A DNA stretch of 64,000 bases from Cololabis saira (taxonomy: Eukaryota; Chordata; Actinopteri; Beloniformes; Belonidae): positions 4,707,769 through 4,771,768 of the forward strand of contig NC_084610.1 of assembly GCF_033807715.1 (NCBI RefSeq). Direction: 5' to 3'. Below, piece after piece: positions 23,685 through 37,672 of this stretch (position 1 is the stretch's first letter; every line of letters begins with the position of its first letter). The position numbers and the translations under genes are program-made. The notes beneath the pieces were generated by a model. It saw only the letters and a list, made by a program, of their open reading frames with translations, had not been told where the DNA came from and did not search any database.

Positions 23685-26600
23685 AGCTAGATGTTGCCAC
23701 TTTGGTACTTTGAAATTGTCGTATTCAGTGAATTTGACGTCAGAGCTGTGATTAAAGAACCAAGACAGTATTTTTAAACATCAAATTGCTAATTGTGCTG
23801 TTGGTTTTAAGAAGAGACCACCCGGTCTGGGTTGGTGGTAATTGAACGTCCCTTCAGTCAAGTGAGCATCCCCCTGCCGGACCGGTCCCTGGTTCGGCTG
23901 CTCTACCCCGGTAAAGCTGGAGGGCAGCAGCAGCTCTGACGGAGCTCAGCTGGACTTCCAGTCGTCTTTGTTTCGGTTCTGGTGATCCCAGTTTCAGAGG
24001 GTTTGTCCGTTTCTCGTTATAAAGTCTATGGAGGCATAATGGGAACCCAAAAAAACAGCACGGCCAAGCAGTCGGCGAGGCATAGGGAGCTTTACCTCAC
24101 CACACCAGAGCATCAATTATTGACGGGTGAAATGAGATGAGGTTCTGTTGTGAACACAAAGAACAACATCTCAGGCTGCCACGCGGCTTTAGTCAAGCAA
24201 CCCTCGTAATCAGCATAGTTTTATTTCTTTGTTCTTTGTCTGACCGCAGAAAATGTTTTTTTCTCACCACATATCTAATCGCACTTACATGCACATCATT
24301 TATGTGAAAATGACAAAAGGGCGTTTTTTCCCCCCCTTGATTTGGACACCGGTGCACAACTTCAGTCCTTTTCCCTCTTGATTTAAGGAATCACGTTGAC
24401 ATGGGTGCAGTTATACAAGCTGAGGTGATCCCAATCAGCAAGATTTATCCAAAGTAAACAACACGTTGAGCGCTTTGAGCTGTTTATGCTTTCCCTCGTT
24501 GATAACATCTAGATCTCGGTTCTTCTCAGGAATCTCCGCGTTGGAAAGCTGCTGCAAGATTAAAGCACCGCAGGGCTTTGTTGTGGTGTCTCTTACAGTT
24601 GGTAGTGACAGTGTGAGAATAACTTATCTTGCAAAGGACGGGGTTAAAATGCATCGTTTAGTCAGTCAGAATCAGGTGAAATGCACGCACTGCTGCTTCA
24701 ATCTTCTGAAGCAGCAAAAAAATCCAACATGAGGAATCCTCTGAGACTCCTCCTGAGCTTGGAGGAATGTGCTCGCCCAGCGTGGATTACTCCTGCCTGA
24801 CTGTCTCTCTCCCTAAATGTTTTCTTATTCTCTGAACAGGGTCTGACCTCAATTGTTTCCACGCCACAGACGCATTCCTGTCCGGACGACGTGAAGCGCC
24901 GCGGACGAGCAGATGTGCATTAAAAATTGCCGCAGCACCCGCCCTGTCGGGACGGTTTACTCACCGGCGCGGCTCACGGTTAACGGGAATGGAGCCAGAC
25001 TTGATCGCTCCCGAGCACATGGATGAACACACATGTACAAACACACTGGCCAAGACATGCACACACACACACAACTTTGAATCTTTTATGTTCAAATCAT
25101 AAAAGAGAGATGAGTTGGAGCTGAAACGCTGCAGCGTCCCTGGTGCAGAGGACAGAGATGATGACGGAGCCCAGGAAAGGAGAGGTAAAATCACTCAAAG
25201 AAGTTTGGAAACTGCCACGAGCACTGTCGTTCCAACAGGTCGCAATCTCGTGTTTGTGCAAGTTTTTCCACTGTTATCTTGACAATGACACATAATTGCG
25301 TTTCAGTGAAGCACCCTTCACGCCGGACTACAATTACCTCATGATTTAAGAGTTCACCTGCGTTTCAAGGAGGTGCAATAGCAATAAAGAGGAAGAAAAA
25401 AAGCCAAACCATCAGCATACCTTTGCAAAGAGCACATTTGCAGAAGTATGCAGAAACGCAGCTGTACGCTCGGAGCAAATGGTTTAGAAGACGCCGAGCC
25501 ATGTCCGAAGGTGAAAATGCTTGAATCCGTGCCAAGACGCCACGCTTAAGGGGTGCAAGAAGATTACAATGTACAAGTGGGGAATGTCTCTCCTCAGTAC
25601 CTTTCATGGTGTTAAACGTGGCATAAAATTGGAAAATGAATACATTTGCACTTGAAAGATAAAAGGGAGTTGGTTTTTTCGAACACAAGTTGGCTTTTCA
25701 AAATAAAAAAAGCCTTTTATATGAACAATTAGTCTGGGATGGTGGTTGTTGGTTTTGGAGTAAAAACTTGTGAAGACATCATGATTGACATGAATATTGG
25801 CTCTTGGACGCTCCCGTAGAAGTCATCGCGTTGACATTTGAACCGTACTGAAAGCAAAGACAAATGTTTACAATCCACGTCTTCAGTTCTTTTCCAATTC
25901 TTGCAATCTAATTGGAAAAAAAGAAACTCTTTCAAGCTTTTATGAGTATTTAAGCGAGCCATCGGTGCACTGATCATAAGAGAATTAAGCTAACGAGTCC
26001 CTGAACCGCCTGTGGGAAACCTTTTATTGTCGTTAAATTCCTTGTGAGAAGCCCGTGAGGTTTTACAGCCGGTGGTAACCTCTTCGTCTGCCTCATGTTT
26101 CAGATTTGTCACCGTGTGTCACGAGACTCGTCCGTTCAGTCTGGCTGGAATCACATTTCTAACCACCTCCAAATGTAGTTTGGAGCCAATTTGCGAAAAC
26201 CAGACTCGGTTTCTAAAACTCTTTGAAGTCTGAACCTGCACCACTCAATAAGAGTCACTGAAATTGATCTTAGAAACTCTCAATTTTGGCTCCTGCAAGC
26301 ATCTCCACTCACAACCGCTGGTGGAAGTGAAGTCATCTCAATCCAGCACATTTAATCTATGTATTCATTGTCACCGAAGCACATGCGTGTTATGTTTAAG
26401 TCACATGTTGCAGCCATTGTCCTGGACCTCACACCACAGCTGGCCTGCGCTGCAATAATCGGGCAGGTTACTACAGCACCGCGATGCTGGAAGGTTCTGC
26501 TGACTCTTGCAGACTGTGCACGGCTGAGGTATTTTTCAATGGCTGTCAACACTTTCAGAGAAGCGGGCAAACAGTGGCCCTTTACAGCGACGGACAAATG

Positions 26601-29299
26601 CCTGCTCCACTTACAATGCAGACTAAACAGAAGCACTTGAAGGCTCGGCAGTTTCCACCTCTGCCCCCCCAAACCGCCCCCCCGGTGCATGTTTTGGTGT
26701 TTTTGTTTTCTCTCTGACTGCAGCTCCCTCGACTCTGACCAGAAATGTTGAAAAAACGTGTGCAAATTTGAAAATAAATATCAATTTTGACCCAGTCTTT
26801 GTTCTATCTTCTTTCTGGCATTCAAGGAGTTAAATGTTAGTGGTTGTAATTCACTCTGAGTAAAGACTGCCCCCAAAAGGCTCAATGGCCCTAAACACAA
26901 CAGCCGAGGTGTTTGGAGAAGAGTTTTACAGCTTTAAAGGCCAGCTCCTCCGGAGGACCTCGATCCGTTTCCCTTCCAGCTGCGCCAACACCTCCGCTCG
27001 CTGGATGCGGTCCCCCCAGCGATTATCCCACAATTTACGGCCAAGATAGCGGGGAGGTGAGGGTTGCCGACGTTCCCCGCCCCGCGCAATCTCAAAATAC
27101 GACACTGACCCCTTTTTGCAATCTCATAAACGGCTCACTCTCGCTGCGGTTAGAGAAAAAAATATATACTTGAGAGCGAGAGAGAGAGCTAAAAAAATAA
27201 ATAAATGAAAGTCTTTGATCCTAAAACTTCCATGCAAGTGTGAAAGTGTGTCAACTGGAAGTCTGTGTGCTGTAAACAAGGGCAACACCATATTATCTTG
27301 TAAACTCTTGGCATGGGAGACTATGACCTAAAAAAAAAAAAAAAACACAAATCCAATTTCAGGATTGTTTTTCTCCCCCCCATAAGCCAAAACCCCAAGA
27401 GACATGCCAACAAAAGCTTTTAGAAAAAGGGTAAACAAAAGTTTATGACTGTAAACTGAGATCCCCAAAACTTCCCGGTTGACAGACAGGATTTTGAACC
27501 CGCGTTCGGCAGGAATGCCGGTTCTACATCCCTGCGAGTCCTTGCACCTTGCCGAACCCACATGGAGCGAGTTCACCCGCTCAGAAACCGCAAAAATGCT
27601 CCAGCTCTAATGACATCATTTAACAGTCAGAGAGTGTGTCTGGGCAGCGCTTCGTCTCCAGGCAAAACAGTCGCTGCATGCAATAAGCCATTGATAGCGA
27701 GCAAATAAAAGCCTTTAATCGGATATAAATTGTCCCGGACCATTAAACTTCTTTTTTTCTGAATGACATCACTCTAAACTCAGCTAAGGGGACACATGGA
27801 GACAAGTCACCTGATACTTCTTTATTATTGTAGCTTGTTAACATTCAGGGAAACACAGCGGGGGAAACTTTATCTAGATTTCAGTGTCTCCCGAGAGCAT
27901 TTAATATCAGAATGATGTGTCATTTATTTGCATAAACAGGCCCAGACAGCGCCGCGGAGCTTGGGCTGCATTGGGATGTTCCCACGTGCAGTTTGTCAGA
28001 CACGATAAACGCAGGCCAGGCTAAGGGGAGGAATGCATTCAAAGCAGCGTTAATTGAGCTGGATGGCCTCTAGTCACAGGAGCAAAATGCCTGAACGAGA
28101 CTCAGGCTGGCCAGATCCCGAGATGTGCCTCACACGTACACATCATTAAACTGGCTTACGGCTCCGGAGTGCCGATGAAGACTGCAGAGACAGTGGGAAT
28201 TATGTGGGAAAGTTGTCTGGAAGGAGCTCCCCTCCTCCCTCCTACAAAATAAAAGTCCTCTGGCTGTCAATGAAGGGGAAATGCTCCCATGCTGAGGCCC
28301 ACTGGGCCAGCCATTGAACAAGGGAGCATTCCTCAGTAATTCTGTTTGACCTGAACTCAAGATGCTGGCTGAGGGTCACCGAAGACAGAGCGCCACATAC
28401 GGGCAGGGACGAAAGGGGCGGAGGAGAAGAAGGAATATCGGATGTGAAGGAGCGAGGGGCAAAGTGATGGACAAGAGTTAGAGGGGTGGAAGAAAACACA
28501 ATAGCACGCCTTAATTTGGCTCCTTCTTTCAGGCTGGAGCTTTGGTTGCAAAGCCCAGCACAATGAAGCCCTCACTTTTCCTCTTCACTGACCAACTTTC
28601 CATTTGGTTCACAAAACTTCAACCTGCTGTCGTTCTGGTCTGGTTCGGTTGATGCTCCAAAATTATCTGACCGTCCTCGTAAGAGCTCTTGTGCATCGCT
28701 GTTTGCCACCAAGGAATCAAGAAAAATGAGACGATGAACGCAGGGTCGTCAAACAAGAGCAAGGCAGCGATGGTAAAATAATAATGTGGACAAAGGGTTG
28801 CACTGCAGAGCGGCCGGGATGGAGAGAATCAGTTTTAATTCTATAAACTCAAATCCCTCCACTTGGCAATCCTCTTACTCGGTAATCCCCAGGTAGGTTT
28901 CCGAGGGCAGCGGGCTTAAACTACCCGCTGCTCCGACACATCTGCCCCGGCGGCCGGATGATACAGCTGCCCTGCTGCTCGGCACAGTTCCCATCAACCC
29001 AGTTCCAAACACAAATCAAGCCATAAAATATTAACATGCACGTCTAAAGAGTAGAAGATCTAGAGATTTCTAACTGGAAGCCTCACAGATGTTCTGACCA
29101 CGTGGTAGTGATGTAATCATGTGTTCATGGTAACTGCCAATAGCCATGTTTATATGTCTTGTAAAAGAGCAAGTAGATCACCCAAATGATTAGTTTTGTG
29201 AGGTCAAATATTTGAACAATTTCTTTGACATGCCTTATTGAACTGTGCATATAAAGCCAGTTACCACAGATGAGCATCATCATAGCCTGATCGTAGACC

Positions 29300-29640
29300 T
29301 TTGACTTCTAGAGACCATGGTCTCCAGAAGTCAGGCTAACTATGGTGGAGTTATCGTGACTTCTAGAGACCATGGTTAGGTACATTTTTAGAGATCATGT
29401 TTAACTTGACCTCAACAACTATAGCTAACCTGGCTTTTAGAGACCGTAGTTAGCTGGAGTTATTTGAAACCCCTGTTTCCTTGACCCTCTATAAACCATG
29501 GTTATCTAACTAGAAAGACTGTTTAGCCTGACTTACTCTAACCATGCTTCGGGCCGACCTCTTTAGACCAAACTTAGCTGAATGTTTTGAAATCTTGTGG
29601 AAATCTTGACCTCTAGAAACACCTGGATCGCTGATCACAG
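29300..29640. repeat. Highly diverged tandem repeat (CTAGAGACCATGGTTA-like unit)
   Basis: Variants of GACCTCTAGAGACCATGGTT recur at least eight times with irregular spacing of about 35-60 bp. A single-mismatch hairpin lies at 29308-29337 (GACTTCTAGAGACC against its complement). The units look old. Confidence 0.55.
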
Positions 29641-32329
29641 TTTGCTCGACTGTGAGAATGTTTTGTCGTCACACTCTGACTTGTTTTAGGACTCGAATCC
29701 TCTTGGTTAGGTTTAGGATCATGATTTGATCTAACATACTAGGTTTACAGTACACATACCATGTATAAAGTCTTCAAAAGTGGCAGAGCATGGCAAAGCT
29801 GAGAGAAATATGCACGTCCACGGCGGAAAACTGAGGAAACGATAGTAAACCTGGTTTTTAGAAACATAAACAACGTTCGTCACTGGCAGCCGGGACTAAA
29901 AGAAGCAGCACTCTTGTTAGAGTCTAGTAACTAGATTTGTAACCTTTCACCCAGCTCACTTGCCATTTTCAGTTATAAAGTATCTACTATAGGACTGTTA
30001 CTATCTTTTCCTCGTAATGGAAAAGCACCAGTTCCCAGGGCAAAATAGATAAATAAATAAACGTTGATTCAAACTCAAAAAGGGCAGAGAATGGCATTTC
30101 TCTCTGGCTTTTTGACAACACCAGCGAGACAGTCACGATACCTCCCATACTCTCCCATGCTCTCATTTCTACACTCCCTTGCAGTTCTGTTTTTAGAGAT
30201 AACAAAGTCAGCCAAAAATATCAAGCCTGTGTCCAGAATAGTGCACTCGGCATCCTCACTGTGTTAGCTGTGAGCATCCTATTTTCTCTCCGCTCACTGT
30301 AAATACAGCTGAGCGTGAGGGAAAACCTGCCAACGGCAGTGACTTTGACGTGTGGACGCCACCGCTCCAGAGGAGATGCTGACCATAACCCGACGGCCAC
30401 ATTGCAACCGTCCATACTGCCCATCGTTCAGCAGGACCTGCACCCAGTTCAGCACCAGTCATGTCAGCGAGGGATTAGTGGGACGGATAGAAAATCCTAA
30501 TCTGGGAGTAACGGGGAAAGAAAATGAGCAGGGGGAAGCAAAGCTACGCTTTCCTGCAGATAAAAATCCACTGCAGCAATCAACTGTTTTACCTCAAAGA
30601 TCTGCTCCCTGTCTTTATCAATCACCAGTAGTTTACCCCCCTTGCCCCATTCTGTTGCCACTAGCAACAGGACACGCGATCCCCCTTGGCAAAGGGATAA
30701 TCTAGATCATCCCCTGTACATGTGTGCGACACTACTCTATAAAACATGTCACTTCCTGCTGAAGGACAATCGTTGAATCTTCATAATAATAATAATGAGG
30801 TTCACAGTATCAGTCAACTTGACGGTGGTAAAAGAAAGAAAGAAAGCAGTTTGGTCATGATGACAACCTGCCTCTTACCCTGATGGAGATGCAGCATCCT
30901 GGTTCATTCAGAGGACACGCATGGTAATCCACCAGCACTCTCCTCCTGCTCTGCAGCTGCTACCCACCGATCCCGCTGGTGATAAAGTTTACATCCACAA
31001 TGCAGCAGAGCCGGCTCGACGATGCTCCCCGCTCGCTCCCCCGGCTGCCTCACCTCTCTCTCGTCCCCTCAAGCGCTCAAACACTCTGCTCTCTCCTTCT
31101 CCCCGTAGCCTCTGTCCTCTCTGCCTTTCCTGATCTGGCAACACGCATAGACTCTTCCCTCCTGCTACACGCAGGCTCCCTCTGAGCTTTCTCTCACTAT
31201 AACAAGCTCCTGTTTGCTGCGGCGTACGCCGTACCCACCACCCGCCCACCCTGCTTATCCTGGCTTTATCTTTCCTCTGAGTGTTTCTCTCCTCAGCCTG
31301 TCTTTGCTCCCATCTCTTTCTCTCCCACTCTGCCTGAGAGCGACTCTGACTGCGTCCCTCCTCCCCGGGCTCTCAGGACGTTTAACATGTGTTCAGGGGG
31401 GGACGGCTGCTGCTCTGCTGCTCCTATGAAGGTGGCTTTTTCCTCAGGGGAGGAGAAGAGAGGTTGGGGTGGGGGTTTGCACAGAGGAGGAGGAGTTTTT
31501 CTAATTTTTTTTTTGGGGGGGGGTTGGTTGACAGCAGTGTCAGGGGGGAGTAACTCCAACAAGGGGACGTGAAGAGGCAAGCAGCAGTCGGCTTGCGAGG
31601 TTCCACTAACTGGTCTCTTTCAAAGGGAGAGGAAAGGAGCAAGAAAGGGTGACAGAAAGGACAAACAGGAATAAATGAGGAGATCTGGACGACTGAGAGA
31701 CAAAAGAAAGACTATGTCCACATCAAAAGGACTCCACTAGGTCAAACAAAAAAGTTGCGCAGTTTCTGCTTGAATTGGTCAACTGCATTCAGTAAAAACT
31801 GACACAAGTCAGTTAACCACTTTTAACAAGCCCATAGTTCATAGCTGGGACCTGTGAAGAACGTAAGTACTTCTGTTCTGGTTGGAGGACACGCCTACTG
31901 ATGTTGTGGTGATGACGTTCCTAAACGTGACACGTCATACACGTGCTGAACATGATAATAAACTTCATGACTGAAATGATTCAAACACGTAAATCAGACC
32001 AGCTGTGCAATGTTTACTTCCCACCACAAGGTGGCACATGTGAGTGTTTAACGGTCGATGACGACAAATCTCAAAAATTAGTGGACGTAGGATAGCTATT
32101 CAATGATAGTGAGCTGCAACTGAGTGAAAGACATTTTATATTTAACTAATGCAACACCTTTGCTACATTCGCACCAACTGTCATATTGTCTAATTCTGAT
32201 CAGTTATGATTTGCTAAACATGTGATTTGATGGTTCCTATTCGTAACTGCAAGTGATTGAACAAGACAGCTCTGAAAAGACTTGACTTGTGAAGAAAAGG
32301 CCTATGAATTCTGGTACATTTGTTCCCAG

Positions 32330-32878
32330 TCATGTTGTATGATCAGGAATATGACACGTAGCTACAACCGGGTGCTGAATTGTTACTATTCCACTGAGGA
32401 TTAAATGCAATGAAACTCTGTATCTTGATTTGGATTTCCGGCTACTGCCGACATTTACAGAGTGTATACGCAGGTGGAAACTAAAACGTTCAGCCGTTGT
32501 GTCTCCATTACAGTGTCGGGCCCAGTAGGATCCAGTGACTTGGGGAATAAACGCTACGTAGCACTTGCTGGTGGTGATGCACGACTTCAACATCAAATCA
32601 CAAGGCCAGAAAAGTATCTCCTGCTTAGACACAATCAGCACACAGTCAACTCCACCTCTGTCATCAGCGTTGTCAGGGGTTGCACTAAAGTACTTACCAG
32701 AAACTTGTTTGCTAGGGCTAGGCCTGGTTTTGGAGTCGTTGAGGCTGCATGCCTTATTTAGATAAAAATCCGCCATTAGGATTATAATACTATAATTTAC
32801 CATCTCGTGTCTCGAGTAAGCAGCTTTACAATGAATAAAGCAATTTAACAATTTAACTAATAAAAAAGCCCAAAACAA
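32330..32878 (-). other. Unexplained 182-codon open frame
   Basis: An uninterrupted minus-strand frame whose product is not recognised (it includes SYWARHCNGDTTAERFSFH). No domain motif, signal peptide or membrane segment is clear. A perfect 5' splice consensus (CTG|GTAAGTA) lies inside it near 32693-32700 on the same strand. It could be chance, a decayed element or an optional exon. I do not claim it as a gene. Confidence 0.2.
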
Positions 32879-35431
32879 AACATACTATATAGTAAGATGT
32901 CTGACAAACAAATAAATTGCTGCTGTTAGCGAGCTTGCTAAAATAACACATTTGTATTCCTCTTCCTATTGGCTGAAGTTTGGCTGCTGTTCCTCTCTAA
33001 AAAAACAGCTGTTTAAGTTTGCGTATGACCAAAGTTCTCATTTTAAATGTGGTTCTTCGTGCTTTGTGAGGCTGCTTTTATCTCCTGGAAGTGCATCAAA
33101 TTTATTTTCATACGCTAAAATTTTAGTAGATATTTCAGATTCTGATGTTTTAGTAGCAGAAATGTACGGAATCTTAAGACTTTTTTTTAGTAAAATGAGC
33201 AGAAAAATGTTTCGGGGATGAAATTTATAGAATGATAAATCTAATTATCAAATATAAGAATATTAAAGTTTTTAATCGTATAAGGTTTAATTTGGGGGCT
33301 TAAAAGAGATTAATTTTTAATGTTACTTTATTTAGAGAATACTGGGTTGAATGTCACGTATCAGATTTATTTATGTGCTGAATCTGAAATTTACTCTGAA
33401 ATTTAAGTGAATTAAATATAATGAGAAGAATGTTCAAACATTTGAAATACTCGTGCCTTCAAAAACTTTAATTAACTTCATTTCCAGATTGTAAAGATTT
33501 TATTGTTTTCCATGTGCAACATCTTAGACGGTAGACGGTGACGTTCGTCTAACTTTCCACGGCATTGACTCGCGGTGTGTAGAGTCAGCATGTAAAGTAA
33601 AACCTCCCGACACATCGAGAGCTCTGAATTTATGAATGACAACTGGTGACATAAAAACATCAGTCTGGGTATAGAATGACCCATTTTGTTTTACTGTTCT
33701 GGGATCAGGGAAAACGACACATTAAAGGTTTTGTGCTTTTTTACAACGCTGAGGTTTGGGGTTGCGTTCTGGACTGGGATAAAACGTTGTTCAACAGGGA
33801 CATGTTCTGGGCCTTAAATGATCCCATGCCAAGCTGAAACAAGTTTTCCTGGCCGGTTCTTTGGGTACTGAAAAGTCAAGAACAAATTTTATACTAGACA
33901 CGAGCTTTGAAAGCAGTTGTAGAGCTCCCTCGCTCAAAGAGAGCTTTACGACAGGGCGTACATCGCTGACAGATAATCCCAAACGCTGCAAAGCTGTCAA
34001 AGGTAGCTTTTCCAGTTCCACTGGCAGACAGGTATGGGGGTGAGGGGGTTTCAGGCGCTGTTAAACGATCTGACAAGCACCTCGTTTGAAGCGGCACGCT
34101 GGATAAAGTAGACGGGGAAAGCCAAGCTTTTGGGGGAAAAAAAAAAGAAGAACAGCGCAACACAAAGAGAAAAAGTACTGACAAGGGACAGACGGGGACA
34201 ACCGAGGCAGGGATGGAGATCAGGAGAGCCACGGACAGACAAGAAAACAGGCTGCAAAAAGAAAGAAGTGCTTGGGTCTGCTCGGGCTGAGTAGCTCCAG
34301 CCCATCTGCTGCAATCACAATCAGTCTCAGCTGAATGGCTCTGACAAACTGCAGCCTGGAGCCGGCAGCCTCGACGAGCAGGACGCCTACAAGAGCCCAG
34401 GGACACGAGGAGGGGGAGCTGAAGAGGCCGGGAACCAAAGGAAAAGGAGGGGGGGCCACCTTCTATTGTCTGCACCCCAATAGGACCAGCGCAAGAGGGG
34501 GCGGGCATGGGACGGGTGAAAGGGGGAATTAAAAGGGTCTCGGTGACAGGAGCTCTCGGTTAAAGAGGGGGGGAGAAAAGACGGTGCTGACTTAGAACCC
34601 GGGCCAGTGACTGCCACTTTGGCCCACATTTCCCCATTACGACACACAAGCCATGTGAGAAACTATGTAGAAGGGACGCCAAAGGTGGGAAAGTTCCCGA
34701 TGAGGGAAGGTAAACGCGCAGAGATCTGCAGAGATCTGCAGAGATTGCACCATTCGGAGAAATTCGAGCGTCGCTTTACCAATCGTCATAAAAAACTGAC
34801 ACGTCCTGTCAAGTTCCTGGTGTCGGATGTCTCATAAAGCCGGCGGCCTCATTCCCATTTGTCATCATAAAACTCAGAAAGATTCATGATTCCTTATTAT
34901 TGCATGTGACCAAAATGTCATGCAGAGAGAGGCTAATTGTGTTTTATCATAAACGCAGCTGTCTCGTGGAGGAAATCTGAATATGAAACGAACGTGATTT
35001 GATTTTAAGAGCAGGTGGTCACCAATTACACACCATTGTCCCGTTTGGATAAATGAGACAAATGGAGGACTGAGTCAACGCTAACACTTACAAATGCAGG
35101 GTAATCAAGAGATATTGAGGGCAGCGGTCCATCCTAATTTGATCAAAGAGCGAGCGGCGACTAGTTGAGCGATCGCGCCGCGACAGGACCAGTTTGGCTT
35201 CACGATCTGAGAAACAACAAGTTTCTCTGATCGCGTCGTTTTTCCACGCATGTTCCCCAGCGCCCAATGAAGTGTGTGTGGGGTTGCAGAAGTCCTGTGT
35301 GCTGAGTGATCTGCTGAGCTCATTAAGGCGCTGCTTATTGCTCTGCCAGGGGTGTCAGTGACAGATTCCACTGTTTGGAAACACACAGCCGCCCACACAG
35401 CCATCCTGGCTCCACCACTGTGACACCGACG

Positions 35432-35472
35432 CACACGCACACACACACACACACACACTAACACACACACAC
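35432..35472. repeat. (CA)n microsatellite
   Basis: CA units with CG, TA interruptions. Confidence 0.85.
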
Positions 35473-36177
35473 CATAGCATTCCACAGGGAGGAGGGGGGT
35501 CCAGGGAAGGAGACAGGACGGTGCTGGGATAGAGGCTGGAGGGCCGGTGGGTGGATATGGATTTGTAACGGGGTACCCGGCGTGGAGAGCTGCCTCCGTC
35601 ACAGGGATACCTGCGGTTGGGGTCCTAGAAGTGTTCGGATGCTCCGCTGGAGATGCTCGCTTGAAAAAGTTGCATATCGACGCAACGGAAATACGTGATC
35701 TTGGAATAGAGATCATGTCTCTTCCAGGGGGTTTTCAAGTCTAGTCGAGAACAAGAGGGCAACATCTGGTTTGATAATCTGACGTCTTCAATAGTCGCAA
35801 ATTTGCAGTTCATCAACTGGCCACTAGTGGCTCCAGTGCAACTTGGCCGTCCAAGACCTGACAGAGCATCTTATTTGAAGGAGAATATGCTTTGTTGTGC
35901 TGTTAATTGCTCTAACAGACTGCTGAAACCTACTCTGGGTTCAGGGTTCGGGGATGAAGCTTCGTTAATCAGCCAGTTGTTGGTTTTGCATCCAGTTAAA
36001 GGTCACTAGCCCGGGCTGACTGGAGACTAATGATGGGTCGTCGGCTGCCCCCTCCTCCAGCAATCAAGCAAGCAATCACTTTTTCCTGGTGGAAACTTTT
36101 GATACATTTTGGAATCAGTTCCCGCAGGAATATGAGACATGAAGAAAGATTCAGATGATTCGGATTAAGACTCTTAA

Positions 36178-37132
36178 AGGGGACCTATTATGAAAAACAA
36201 GTTTTTTCTTGCTTTAACATATATAAAGTGGTCTCCCCTCAGCCTGCCAACTCAGAGAAGGAGGAAAGCAACCAAATTCTGCGGTGTCTGTACAGCCGCC
36301 CGGATGAGCCGTCCAGTGTGATGTGGATCTACGAGCCGTTCAGATTCTGCTCGTTTCGTTACGTAACGAAAATGCGATTTACATAGGTTGGCCTCCGATG
36401 CGTGAAACCACGGCCACAACTAACTCCGCCGGCCGGAGCTTCCGCCATTTTTCCGTAGCGGTGTATCGCGTCATTCAGGCAGCCAATCAGCACAGAGCCT
36501 CATTATCATAGCCCCGCCCACTCACAATCCCGCATAGATAATGAGGTTAGAGAATGGGAAGATAAAGACATGGCACAGGGGCTGAATTTCTTTTTTTTTT
36601 CTTAATATTTTTATCACGGTTTTTTCCCCCATTTTATCACCCAGTGCTCCGGCATTGCCATCCTCTACCAACCCCGGGAGTTCCTGCACTGAGCTCAGGT
36701 CTCCTCCTTAACCTGTGGAGTGAGCAGCATCTTTTCACCAGACAGGGTGGGGTTTCTCTGGCCGGACGTAGCGCGTGGAAGGATCACGTTATTCCGGCCA
36801 GATCCTCCCCCCTATGTTTTTGTGAGGGTATCTCACATTAACTACCCAAGGGAACATGGGGAGAACATGCAAACTCCACACAGAAAGGCCCTTTCACCAA
36901 CCCCACCCAGGGTGTGGGCGCTGAAGTCATGGGGGAACTAACACGCACTTCAGTGCCCACAACGTCCCCGGCGGGAGTCGAACCCAGGACCTTCTTGCTG
37001 TGAGACGGCTGCACTACCAGCTGCGCCACCGTGCCCCTGGGGCTGAATTTCTAATTTATTTAGCAAAAAGCTTGTTTTTAAGACATTCTAGGCCTGTTCA
37101 AAATATGTATTAGATGCCATAATAGGTCCCCT
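36178..37132. mobile_element. piggyBac-like non-autonomous element (TTAA-flanked), interrupted by a SINE
   Basis: The inverted ends AGGGGACCTATTATG (36178) and CATAATAGGTCCCCT (ending 37132) lie between TTAA at 36174-36177 and at 37133-37136. Removing the SINE insertion leaves about 0.5 kb without coding potential. TTAA targets with perfectly matched ends indicate a piggyBac- or Kolobok-type mover; piggyBac is the more common match but not certain. Confidence 0.82.
36592..37038 (-). mobile_element. tRNA-derived SINE nested in the TTAA element
   Basis: 447 bp flanked by a 14-bp duplication, GGGGCTGAATTTCT, at 36578-36591 and 37039-37052. On the minus strand the head is tRNA-like: GGCACGGTGGCGCAGCTGG (box A region, 37011-37034), CCGTCTCACAGCAAGAAGG, and GGGTTCGACTCCC (box B, about 36972-36985). 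A body with TGGAGTTTGCATGTTCTCCC follows, and the A-rich 3' end appears as T10 at 36591-36600. Polymerase III boxes look intact, but the copy is an insertion and not a tRNA gene. Confidence 0.88.
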
Positions 37133-37672
37133 TTAAAAACACAGTTGGAAACAATACTTTTGTATTCTCCGTCTGTGGTATTTTGCTCAGGTTGTACCAC
37201 AAAAATTTCATTTAAGTCTTAAAAAAAACAAACAATGTTGACTTTGAAGACTAACGACGTCTCCCATCATGCTCAGGGTCAACAGGTGGTGACGTCAGCA
37301 GTAACGCAGACCTTGAAGTCTGTTGTTGCAAAGACAGAAACGAGGCAAAAGGCAAGAGTCTGTTCCTTGGTCCGTCCACATTCCCACCCACCCGTGGTCA
37401 CCAACTGTTCGTAGGGACCGAAACGAGATCCCTGATACAAGCGGCTGAAATCAGTTTCCTCTGTAGGTGGCTAGACTTTCCTTTAAAGATAAGCTGAAGA
37501 GGTTCAGTCGTCCGAGACCGACTGAGCCAGTCGAGGTGGTTTGGACATCTGATTAGGAATCCCTCAGGACTGGGGCTTTGTGCCTGTTGGCTCGTTTGGG
37601 AACACTTTGGGCTTCTCCTGGGGAAGCTGGAGCAGGTAGTCTGGGAGAGGGAGGCCTGGGCCTCTTTGCTTA

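Noticed and set aside
33894..34508. 204-codon minus-strand open frame
   Set aside because: Compositionally biased (Ser/Pro/Leu/Cys), no domain motif, and lies in GC-rich intronic DNA; no splice or homology support.
36961..37034. Possible tRNA gene (box A and box B motifs)
   Set aside because: It is the head of a SINE with a 14-bp target duplication and a non-tRNA body; no cloverleaf acceptor stem closes around it.
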